From Cycloclasticus sp. (lineage in GTDB: Bacteria > Pseudomonadota > Gammaproteobacteria > Methylococcales > Cycloclasticaceae): a stretch of 5,225 nucleotides of DNA. The stretch spans positions 1-5,225 of the forward strand of contig JAHRWG010000284.1 in assembly GCA_019090295.1 (NCBI GenBank), read 5' to 3'. Shown here piece by piece: positions 1 to 5,225 of this stretch (position 1 is the stretch's first letter; each line of letters opens with the position of its first letter). The translations under genes were made by a program, and so were the position numbers. The notes beneath the pieces are model-generated. The model searched no databases. It saw only the letters and a program-made list of their open reading frames with translations, and was not told where the DNA came from.

Positions 1-575
1 CGAGAGTTCATGCTCACGCAAAATTAATAACAGAGGCCAATGCGGATGATAAGACATTGGACCTTGCAGCCAGTGGTGGTTCTGGAGCGCTTGGTAGGGG
101 TGGTATGCAGACTAAGTTGACGGCAGCTCGCATTGCGGCCCGTTCTGGAGCAAGCACTGTTATTGCTCCAGGTTTAAAAGAACAGGTTATCTTGAATGTT
201 ATTAATGGTGTGAACCTAGGAACAATGTTATTGCCTACAATGACTCCAGTTTCCGCCCGTAAACGTTGGTTAACGGTGCACTTGGAGGCAAAAGGAGAGT
301 TAATGTTGGATCACGGGGCTTCTGAAGCACTTAAATATTTAGGTAAGAGCGTTTTACCAGTGGGTGTTGTGGCCGTTAAAGGTGTGTTTAACCGAGGTGA
401 TTTAGTGGTTTGCATGAATGCTGATGGTAAAGAGATAGCGCGAGGTTTAGTTAATTATGATGCACAGGATATAAGTAAGATAAAACAAAGGAATAGTTCT
501 GATATTGAGGGTTTGTTGGGCTTTGTTGCAGAAGCAGAGTTAATTCACCGGGATAACCTAGTGCTTTCCAAATAA
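1..575 (+). CDS. proB: Glutamate 5-kinase, C-terminal part (5' end outside window)
   Basis: Glutamate 5-kinase phosphorylates L-glutamate to glutamyl 5-phosphate with ATP, the first and usually proline-inhibited step of proline synthesis in the cytoplasm. The frame is open from base 3, so the gene enters from the left; 190 residues and the TAA stop at 573-575 are visible. The family is about 370 residues, so roughly the first half (most of the amino-acid kinase domain) is missing. Visible residues 31-39 (bases 93-119) hold the glycine-rich GRGGMQTKL segment, matching GTGGMSTKL of E. coli ProB, which lies at the nucleotide-binding end of the kinase domain. After the RKRWL segment (from base 258) a C-terminal PUA domain runs to the end, with DHGASEAL, LLP-like LPVGV, RGD and a final HRDNLVLSK that parallels the E. 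coli HRDDM ending. The gene converges on rpsT and ends 19 bases before the shared terminator. An apparent TTG start at base 57 is internal, because homologous sequence continues upstream of it. Confidence 0.96.
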   Translation, partial: RVHAHAKLITEANADDKTLDLAASGGSGALGRGGMQTKLTAARIAARSGASTVIAPGLKEQVILNVINGVNLGTMLLPTMTPVSARKRWLTVHLEAKGELMLDHGASEALKYLGKSVLPVGVVAVKGVFNRGDLVVCMNADGKEIARGLVNYDAQDISKIKQRNSSDIEGLLGFVAEAELIHRDNLVLSK

Positions 576-594
576 AGTCAGCTTTCAGTTAAGC

Positions 595-626
595 AAAAAA
601 AAGCCGACCATAAGGTCGGCTTTTTT
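595..626. terminator. Bidirectional intrinsic terminator between proB and rpsT
   Basis: A perfect 7-bp GC-rich stem, GCCGACC (603-609) and GGTCGGC (614-620), closes a 4-base loop ATAA. It is preceded by eight A (595-602) and followed by six T (621-626), so the A and T tracts can extend the stem and either strand ends in a U-tract. The stem starts 27 bases after the proB stop and 21 bases after the rpsT stop on the other strand. This is the expected arrangement for Rho-independent termination of both convergent transcripts. Confidence 0.93.
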
Positions 627-641
627 GAAGATAGGCTTTAT

Positions 642-911
642 CTATGCTTGCTGTAGTTTTACAACACGAGCATTTAGGCGGCTTTTAAGTCTAGCGGCTT
701 TATTTTTATGAATTAAGCCTTTATTGACAGCAGAGTCAATAAAAGGAACGGCTGTTTTGTAAGCCTCGGCAGTCCCTTCTGAATTTCCTTCATCAGCACT
801 GTAAATAACGCGCTTGATTTGAGTGCGTAAACGTGTACGCGATGCCATGTTTTGCTGGCGACTTTTTTCTGCTTGTTTGGCGCGTTTTAACGCTTGTGCA
901 CTGTTAGCCAA
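642..911 (-). CDS. rpsT: 30S ribosomal protein S20 (TTG start)
   Basis: S20 binds 16S rRNA early in assembly of the small ribosomal subunit. The 89-residue product matches the usual length (87 in E. coli) and is very basic and mostly helical. It opens with MANSAQALKRAKQAEKSR, comparable with the MANIKSAKKRAIQSEKAR opening of E. coli S20, and carries the hallmark GLIHKNKAAR at residues 65-74. The start codon is TTG (complement of 909-911). It is supported by the conserved N-terminus directly after it and by AGAGGA (complement of 919-924) placed 7 bases upstream. E. coli rpsT is also known to start at UUG, a feature tied to its weak initiation and feedback control of translation by S20, so the same control is plausible here but inferred. 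The gene has a promoter-like site just upstream and ends at the terminator shared with proB. Nothing suggests damage. Confidence 0.97.
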   Translation of the reverse strand: MANSAQALKRAKQAEKSRQQNMASRTRLRTQIKRVIYSADEGNSEGTAEAYKTAVPFIDSAVNKGLIHKNKAARLKSRLNARVVKLQQA

Positions 912-918
912 GGTAAAT

Positions 919-924
919 TCCTCT
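919..924 (-). promoter_or_regulatory. Ribosome binding site of rpsT
   Basis: Read on the minus strand this is AGAGGA followed by ATTTACC and then TTG. The 7-base spacing is typical, and no ATG in the same frame lies near, so the site supports the TTG as the real start. Confidence 0.8.
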
Positions 925-947
925 GGTAATGTAAATAAAGATTGCGT

Positions 948-976
948 ATTCTGAAGAAAAATCCGTCGCTTGTCAA
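948..976 (-). promoter_or_regulatory. Predicted sigma-70 promoter of rpsT
   Basis: On the minus strand a perfect -35 hexamer TTGACA (complement of 971-976) is followed after exactly 17 bases by CAGAAT (complement of 948-953), which matches four of six -10 consensus positions. Transcription would begin around 940, giving a leader of about 30 bases before the TTG start. The site lies between the end of the 60-residue gene (stop at 1009) and rpsT, so rpsT need not depend on the upstream gene. The call is from sequence pattern only. Confidence 0.65.
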
Positions 977-1008
977 TACCGTCTTACCTAGAGATGGCTT
1001 TTTATACT

Positions 1009-1191
1009 CTAGATGGTGGTTTGATAAGCTGAGGATCTTTTTCTGTTTTGATACCTACTGGTGTGTATTAGAAGTGTTACCGTGAAGAATGCAATAGATG
1101 AAATGAATCCATATTCAAGCTGAGAAGCGGTAAAACCCAAACCAAAATAAACAAAGGGCATGGTTTCATAAAGCCAGCTAGGTAGTCTCAT
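1009..1191 (-). CDS. Small predicted membrane protein of unknown function, 60 residues
   Basis: I do not recognise a named family. The product begins MRLPSWLYETMPFVYF and shows two hydrophobic stretches, about residues 11-24 and 28-44, separated by a short QLEYG turn, then a hydrophilic basic tail containing RYQNRKR (46-52). This suggests a two-helix inner-membrane hairpin with both ends in the cytoplasm, by the positive-inside rule. Support for a real gene: an ATG (complement of 1189-1191) with AAGGA six bases upstream, a promoter-like TTGACT-17-TAGGAT further upstream, and placement in a gap with no other coding candidate. The N-terminal pattern of a Pro, WLYE and another Pro gives me an impression of small two-helix proteins common in gammaproteobacteria, but that cannot be confirmed here. 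It reads in the same direction as rpsT, with 97 bases between its stop and the rpsT start and no clear terminator, so read-through into rpsT is likely. Confidence 0.7.
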   Translation of the reverse strand: MRLPSWLYETMPFVYFGLGFTASQLEYGFISSIAFFTVTLLIHTSRYQNRKRSSAYQTTI

Positions 1192-1197
1192 GTTCGT

Positions 1198-1202
1198 TCC
1201 TT
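1198..1202 (-). promoter_or_regulatory. Ribosome binding site of the 60-residue gene
   Basis: AAGGA on the minus strand is followed by six bases (ACGAAC) and then the ATG at 1191-1189. Sequence and spacing are both good, which favours this ORF being translated and fixes its start. Confidence 0.65.
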
Positions 1203-1220
1203 AAACATTGAAAAATGATC

Positions 1221-1249
1221 ATCCTAAATAAGGCCTGCTAGGAAGTCAA
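1221..1249 (-). promoter_or_regulatory. Predicted sigma-70 promoter of the 60-residue gene
   Basis: On the minus strand TTGACT (complement of 1244-1249, five of six consensus positions) is followed after 17 bases by TAGGAT (complement of 1221-1226, four of six). The transcript would start near 1214, about 20 bases ahead of the start codon and just upstream of its ribosome binding site. Chance matches of this quality do occur in AT-rich DNA, so this remains a prediction. Confidence 0.5.
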
Positions 1250-1314
1250 TTTAAACACCAGCCTGTTCATTAATGCTCAAAGTTTTATTGGAGAAGGTGA
1301 GTTAGTTTAAGTAG

Positions 1315-1412
1315 GTACTTGAAATCTAGTTAAGCTTTATACTGCGAACATCTCATGTGAAAGAGGCTTAATTAAATCTTTAATTGTGTTGGGTTAGGCA
1401 TCATCATATACC
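1315..1412 (+). promoter_or_regulatory. Probable murJ promoter region (exact site unclear)
   Basis: The divergent gap of 248 bases (1192-1439) must hold the promoter of the murJ operon, since the gene to the left reads away from it. Two weak candidates are visible. TATACT (1338-1343) is a good -10 box but has no convincing -35 at 16-18 bases (TTGAAA at 1319-1324 is only 13 bases away). TTGTGT (1384-1389) and TATACC (1407-1412) are spaced by 17 bases but match only three and four consensus positions. I see no operator or riboswitch; the rest of the gap appears to be plain AT-rich sequence apart from a weak inverted repeat at 1328-1373. Confidence 0.3.
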
Positions 1413-1428
1413 GGTGTTGTGATAATTA

Positions 1429-1435
1429 AAGGAGG
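1429..1435 (+). promoter_or_regulatory. Strong ribosome binding site that fixes the murJ start
   Basis: AAGGAGG is a near-perfect complement of the 16S rRNA 3' end and lies four bases before the in-frame TTG at 1440. It lies inside the reading frame if the upstream GTG at 1419 is taken as start, and that GTG has no comparable site before it. The site therefore argues for initiation at 1440. Confidence 0.8.
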
Positions 1436-1439
1436 GTGC

Positions 1440-2993
1440 TTGAGTAAAAGTTTAATAAAGTCAACGGCAGTTGTTGGCAGTATGACGATGATTTCACGCA
1501 TTTTGGGTTTTATCCGGGACATTGTTATTGCTCGTTTCTTTGGTGCAGGCGCAGGGACAGATGCCTTTTTCGTAGCATTTAAAATACCTAATTTTATGCG
1601 CAGGCTATTTGCCGAGGGCGCTTTTTCTCAAGCCTTTGTGCCTGTACTGTCTGAATATAAGGAAACAGGGTCAACAGAAGCGCTAAAAGAGCTAATAGGT
1701 AAAACGGCGGGAACATTGGCCGTTGTTTTGTCAGGTATCACCGTGTTGGGGGTTGTCGGAGCCCCCATTCTAATCTACGTGTTTGCCCCTGGTTTTACAG
1801 CCGATGTTACGCGACATGATATGACGGTTGATATGCTACGGATAACGTTCCCATATTTATTCTTTATTTCCTTAACCGCAATGGCCGGTGGGGTCTTGAA
1901 TACGTTTGGAAAATTTGCAATTCCAGCCATTACACCTGTTTTCCTGAATATATCATTACTAGCAGCAGTATTTTATTTGTCACCTCTGTTGGATAATCCT
2001 GTCATGGCCTTGGCCTGGGGTGTGTTGCTTGCGGGTGTCAGCCAACTTGCTTTTCAATTACCCTATTTGCGTAAAATGGGTTTACTACCACGGTTAAGCG
2101 TCGACCCTAAACATCCAGGGGTTAAAAAAATTATGGCGCTAATGTTGCCCGCTTTATTTGGCGTGTCGGTGACACAGGTTAATCTGTTATTAGATACCTT
2201 ATTGGCATCATTTCTTGTAACGGGCAGTGTTTCTTGGCTGTATTTTTCAGATAGACTGGTTGAGTTTCCATTAGGGGTGTTTGGGATTGCGTTGGCCACA
2301 GTTATGCTGCCAAATTTATCAAAAAGCCATGCGGCAGGTAAGTTTGAAGATTTTTCTAGTAGTTTAGATATTGCGTTACGCTGGATTGTTTTGCTGAGCA
2401 TACCCGCGGCATTAGGCTTATTCTTTTTAGCCGTTCCTATGTTGGCTACGTTGTTTCAATATAATGCTTTTTCCAGCCATGATGTTGAAATGGCTGCGTT
2501 AAGTCTGATGGCTTATGCGATCGGGTTGCCGGCCTTTATTATGGTGAAAGTATTTGTGCCAGGTTTTACGGCAAGGCAAGACATGAGAACACCTGTTAGA
2601 ATAGGGCTTATATCGGTTGGCTCTAACATGGTAATGAGCCTTAGTTTTGTCTACTTCTATCAACATGCTGGTTTGGCATTGGCAACATCCTTAGCGGCTT
2701 TCGTAAATGCAGGTTTGTTGTTTAGAGGGTTGATTAAAGAAAAGGTATTTAAGCCGCAAAAAGGTTGGCTAATGTTTATTGTAAAAGTGCTGCTGGCAAA
2801 CTGTGTTGTTGGGCTTGTTTACTTTTATGACTATGGGGCCACGCAATGGTACGACTGGGGTGTGCTTGATCGCTCGGTTCACTTAGCCCTTGAAATACTG
2901 GTGGTCGTTGTACTGTATAGTGTGAGTGCTTTTATTGTGGGTATCCGCCCGCACCATTTACGAAAAACGAAGAGAATTCATGCAGTTAATTAG
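1440..2993 (+). CDS. murJ: Lipid II flippase MurJ (MviN)
   Basis: MurJ moves lipid II, the undecaprenyl-linked peptidoglycan precursor, from the inner to the outer face of the cytoplasmic membrane; it is an essential member of the MOP exporter superfamily with about 14 transmembrane helices. With the TTG start the product is 517 residues (511 in E. coli) and hydrophobic throughout. The N-terminus SMTMISRILGFIRD (14-27), then FFGAG, TDAFFVAFKIPN and RRLFAEGAFSQAF (54-66), is the family signature. Residues known to be needed in E. coli MurJ are present with a shift of two: R20, R26, D41, R54, R272 and E275 (the last two in DRLVEFPLG), equivalent to R18, R24, D39, R52, R270 and E273. The C-terminus ends in a basic tail, RPHHLRKTKR. 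The start at 1440 is chosen because a strong Shine-Dalgarno sequence precedes it and the homology begins there; a GTG at 1419 would add seven residues. It leads an apparent murJ-ribF-ileS operon and overlaps ribF by 14 bases. No sign of damage. Confidence 0.96.
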   Translation: MSKSLIKSTAVVGSMTMISRILGFIRDIVIARFFGAGAGTDAFFVAFKIPNFMRRLFAEGAFSQAFVPVLSEYKETGSTEALKELIGKTAGTLAVVLSGITVLGVVGAPILIYVFAPGFTADVTRHDMTVDMLRITFPYLFFISLTAMAGGVLNTFGKFAIPAITPVFLNISLLAAVFYLSPLLDNPVMALAWGVLLAGVSQLAFQLPYLRKMGLLPRLSVDPKHPGVKKIMALMLPALFGVSVTQVNLLLDTLLASFLVTGSVSWLYFSDRLVEFPLGVFGIALATVMLPNLSKSHAAGKFEDFSSSLDIALRWIVLLSIPAALGLFFLAVPMLATLFQYNAFSSHDVEMAALSLMAYAIGLPAFIMVKVFVPGFTARQDMRTPVRIGLISVGSNMVMSLSFVYFYQHAGLALATSLAAFVNAGLLFRGLIKEKVFKPQKGWLMFIVKVLLANCVVGLVYFYDYGATQWYDWGVLDRSVHLALEILVVVVLYSVSAFIVGIRPHHLRKTKRIHAVN

Positions 2994-3918
2994 GCATTTG
3001 CCAAGCGCACCATTATTTCCTAAAGGGTGTGCGCTAACAATCGGGAACTTTGATGGCGTTCATATAGGCCATCAGAAAGTGTTGAATGACTTGGTTAAGC
3101 AAGCTGTTCGTCTAAATTTGCCGACACTGGTGATGTGTTTTGAACCTCAGCCAATAGAGTACTTTAGCGAGACTGCTGCACCTGCAAGAATATCAACAGT
3201 CAGGGATAAAATAACTCAATTAATAAAGGCGGGGGTCGCTGGTTTATACCTTGCCCGTTTTAATGATGATTTTTCCTCCATGTCGGCTGAATCATTTGTG
3301 CGAATGCTTTGTCAGCAATTGAATGTCAAATTACTTATTGTGGGTGATGACTTTCAGTTTGGGAAAAACCGGCATGGGAATTTGGCTTACTTGAAGAAAG
3401 CAGGGCGAGAGTTTGGGTTTGAAGTGAGAGACTCAGCATCCTTTTTAGTGAACGAGGAGCGTGTCAGTAGCACGCTAATTAGGTGTGCGCTTGAAGAAGG
3501 TGCGTTAGATAAAGCGTCTGGTTATTTGGGTCGACGCTATAGCATGTCGGGTCGAGTGATGCACGGGCATAAACGAGGGCGAGAACTGGGTTTCCCTACA
3601 GCAAATATACGGGTGAAAAATAGAAAAACTCCGCTCAAAGGTGTGTTTGCCGTTACAATAACCCTTGAATCAGGCTTGGTTTATGAGGGGGTGGCCAATG
3701 TTGGTACACGCCCATCGATTGAAGAAACACCCCATGTATTATTAGAAGCAAATTTATTTGATTTTTCAGGTGACTTGTATGGTCAACGTGTTGCCGTAAG
3801 TTTTTATAAAAAGCTAAGAGATGAAAAGAAATTTGATGGGTTAGACCGGCTAAAGCGACAAATTACAATCGACTCAGAACAAGCTAAAACATATTTTAAT
3901 CAAAAACGAACAGCCTAA
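2980..3918 (+). CDS. ribF: Bifunctional riboflavin kinase / FMN adenylyltransferase
   Basis: RibF phosphorylates riboflavin to FMN and then adenylylates FMN to FAD, supplying flavin cofactors in the cytoplasm. The 312-residue product equals the family length (313 in E. coli). The N-terminal FAD synthetase domain (about 1-180) has the nucleotidyltransferase motif [10 protein letters not shown] (22-31), [13 protein letters not shown] (from 121) and the SSTLIR motif (163-168). The C-terminal flavokinase domain (about 183-308) has [20 protein letters not shown] (191-210, including the PTAN nucleotide/Mg site), NVGTRPSI (from 240), and LLEANLFDF, whose E256 aligns with the catalytic glutamate of the family, followed by DLYG. 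The ATG at 2980 is chosen because the MQLIR opening matches E. coli MKLIR; a GAAGAG six bases before it (2968-2974 region) is a modest ribosome binding site. The start lies 14 bases inside murJ in another frame, implying translational coupling. An upstream in-frame start at 2926 would add 18 residues with no family support. Confidence 0.96.
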   Translation: MQLIRHLPSAPLFPKGCALTIGNFDGVHIGHQKVLNDLVKQAVRLNLPTLVMCFEPQPIEYFSETAAPARISTVRDKITQLIKAGVAGLYLARFNDDFSSMSAESFVRMLCQQLNVKLLIVGDDFQFGKNRHGNLAYLKKAGREFGFEVRDSASFLVNEERVSSTLIRCALEEGALDKASGYLGRRYSMSGRVMHGHKRGRELGFPTANIRVKNRKTPLKGVFAVTITLESGLVYEGVANVGTRPSIEETPHVLLEANLFDFSGDLYGQRVAVSFYKKLRDEKKFDGLDRLKRQITIDSEQAKTYFNQKRTA

Positions 3919-3925
3919 GAACGCT

Positions 3926-5225
3926 ATGGATTACAAAACAACACTTAACTTGCCAAAAACCAGCTTTCCAATGAAAGCGAATTTAGCAAACCGCGAACCA
4001 GCCACTTTAAAGCGTTGGCAGGATATGGGCTTGTACCAAAAAATTCGTGATAAATTTACTGGCAAACCACAGTTTGTTTTGCACGATGGTCCCCCTTATG
4101 CCAATGGCCCTATTCATATTGGGCATGCGGTTAATAAGGTATTGAAAGATATCATTATCAAAAGTAAAACCTTGCAAGGTTTTGATTCACCATACGTGCC
4201 TGGTTGGGATTGCCATGGTTTGCCGATTGAATTAATGGTTGAGAAAAAAATAGGCAAGGCGGGCGTTAAAGTGACCGCATCAGAGTTTCGAAAAGCCTGT
4301 AGAACGTACGCCACTAAACAAGTGGCTATGCAAAAAGAAGAGTTTATACGTTTAGGTGTCTTTGGTGATTGGCAGCGTCCTTACTTAAGTATGGACTTTC
4401 AGTTTGAAGCCGATGTGCTACGTTCGCTCGGGCGTATTATTGAAAATGGCCACCTGCACAAGGGGTCAAAGCCAGTGCATTGGTGTACTGATTGCGGCTC
4501 GGCGCTGGCAGAAGCTGAAGTGGAATACGAAGATAAGCGCTCACCTGCGATTGATGTGCGTTTTACGGTTCAAGATGAAACAACCTTCGTGCAGCACTTT
4601 CATAGCAGTGATGGCTCGCCTGGACATGGACCTATTTCGGTTGTTATTTGGACGACCACGCCGTGGACACTACCTGCTAACCAAGCGGTATCTATGAACC
4701 CTGAGTTTGATTATGTGATGGTTCAAAATGGTGATGAGCGTTTAGTGCTGGCCGAAAAATTATTAAAAGACACGATGCTACGTTACGGCATTGATGATTA
4801 CCGTGTGATTGCCTATGGCAAAGGTAAAGACTTAGAGTATATGACCCTAAACCACCCATTTTACGACCGGGTTGTACCGATTGTTTTAGGTCACCATGTG
4901 ACGGCTGAGGCTGGGACTGGGGCTGTGCATACCGCACCAGGGCATGGTCAGGATGATTATGTGGTTGGGCAGCAATACAACCTGCTGGTTGAAAATCCAG
5001 TGGGCGATAACGGTGTGTTCTTACAAAGTACCGAGCTATTTGCGGGCAAGCATGTGTTTAGTGCCAATAATGATGTTATTGACGTATTAAAACAAAAAGG
5101 TGCACTGGTTCATGAGGAAGCTCTAAATCATAGTTACCCACATTGCTGGCGACATAAAACACCGATTATTTTTAGAGCAACGCCGCAGTGGTTTATCTCT
5201 ATGGATAAAAATAATCTACGCGACA
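3926..5225 (+). CDS. ileS: Isoleucyl-tRNA synthetase, N-terminal part (3' end outside window)
   Basis: IleS charges tRNA-Ile with isoleucine in the cytoplasm and hydrolyses mischarged valine at a separate editing site. The frame is open from ATG at 3926 to the right edge, giving 433 of about 940 residues. The class I catalytic motif HIGH is at 64-67 within [20 protein letters not shown], followed by [11 protein letters not shown] (92-102). The CP1 editing domain shows the threonine-rich [11 protein letters not shown] (242-252) and [16 protein letters not shown] (330-345). H335 and D344 align with editing residues H333 and D342 of E. coli IleS, and T243-T245 with T241-T243, so editing looks intact. 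[17 protein letters not shown] before CP1 is also typical. The visible part ends near [16 protein letters not shown]; the KMSKS loop, anticodon-binding domain and C-terminal zinc site lie beyond the window. The start is seven bases after the ribF stop, with only a weak AAGAA ahead of it, suggesting co-transcription and coupled translation; lspA normally follows. Confidence 0.97.
   Translation, partial: MDYKTTLNLPKTSFPMKANLANREPATLKRWQDMGLYQKIRDKFTGKPQFVLHDGPPYANGPIHIGHAVNKVLKDIIIKSKTLQGFDSPYVPGWDCHGLPIELMVEKKIGKAGVKVTASEFRKACRTYATKQVAMQKEEFIRLGVFGDWQRPYLSMDFQFEADVLRSLGRIIENGHLHKGSKPVHWCTDCGSALAEAEVEYEDKRSPAIDVRFTVQDETTFVQHFHSSDGSPGHGPISVVIWTTTPWTLPANQAVSMNPEFDYVMVQNGDERLVLAEKLLKDTMLRYGIDDYRVIAYGKGKDLEYMTLNHPFYDRVVPIVLGHHVTAEAGTGAVHTAPGHGQDDYVVGQQYNLLVENPVGDNGVFLQSTELFAGKHVFSANNDVIDVLKQKGALVHEEALNHSYPHCWRHKTPIIFRATPQWFISMDKNNLRD

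Noticed and set aside
57..59. TTG at 57 as the start of a short 172-residue protein
   Set aside because: The frame continues upstream to the window edge with sequence fitting ProB, so this is an internal leucine codon.
1319..1343. TTGAAA and TATACT as a complete murJ promoter
   Set aside because: The two hexamers are only 13 bases apart, too close for a standard sigma-70 promoter; kept only as a possible -10 box.
2063..2401. 112-codon open frame on the minus strand
   Set aside because: It lies wholly antisense to well-conserved murJ codons, has no family resemblance I can see, and has no convincing ribosome binding site; a shadow of murJ.
2926..2979. Extended ribF start at an upstream in-frame TTG giving 18 more residues
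   Set aside because: The extra residues do not resemble any RibF N-terminus, would overlap murJ by 68 bases, and the ATG at 2980 gives the normal MxLIR opening and length.
4114..4314. 66-codon open frame on the minus strand
   Set aside because: Antisense to the catalytic HIGH and [10 protein letters not shown] region of ileS; explained by ileS.
4404..4697. 97-codon open frame on the plus strand
   Set aside because: A shifted reading of ileS, whose own frame is intact and conserved throughout this stretch, so it is neither a gene nor evidence of a frameshift.
4692..4937. 81-codon open frame on the minus strand, rich in Gln and Ser near its end
   Set aside because: Antisense to the ileS editing domain; its composition follows from the ileS codons.

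Overview
This window is a stretch of ordinary chromosomal housekeeping genes from a bacterium, most likely a gammaproteobacterium of moderate to low GC content (somewhat AT-rich by eye). That view rests on the protein sequences, which read closely against Escherichia coli ProB, S20, MurJ, RibF and IleS, and on the gene order proB > < rpsT ... murJ > ribF > ileS >, which from memory matches the order in Pseudomonas and related groups. The genus cannot be fixed from the sequence alone; a marine or methylotroph-like AT-rich gammaproteobacterium is a guess.

Layout: (1) 1-575 (+) is the C-terminal half of glutamate 5-kinase (proB), cut by the left edge. (2) 595-626 is a strong hairpin with an A-tract on one side and a T-tract on the other, serving as a shared terminator for convergent proB and rpsT. 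(3) 642-911 (-) is rpsT (ribosomal protein S20), starting at TTG with a good Shine-Dalgarno sequence and a near-consensus promoter. (4) 1009-1191 (-) is a 60-residue predicted membrane protein of unknown function with its own promoter-like and ribosome-binding sites. (5) 1192-1439 is a divergent intergenic region holding the promoters of the small gene and of murJ. (6) 1440-2993 (+) is murJ, the lipid II flippase, best started at a TTG behind a near-perfect Shine-Dalgarno sequence. (7) 2980-3918 (+) is ribF, the bifunctional riboflavin kinase/FMN adenylyltransferase, overlapping the end of murJ by 14 bases. (8) 3926-5225 (+) is the first 433 codons of ileS, isoleucyl-tRNA synthetase, cut by the right edge.

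The right half looks like one operon, murJ-ribF-ileS, with a 14-base overlap and a 7-base gap between genes. It joins cell-wall precursor export, flavin cofactor synthesis and tRNA charging, which fits growth-linked expression rather than a shared pathway. The left half is two convergent units ending at one terminator.

I found no mobile element, CRISPR array, toxin-antitoxin pair, tRNA or rRNA, and no evidence of a novel multi-gene system. The most worthwhile items are the small membrane-protein gene beside rpsT and the two TTG starts, one of which (murJ) is easily mis-annotated.
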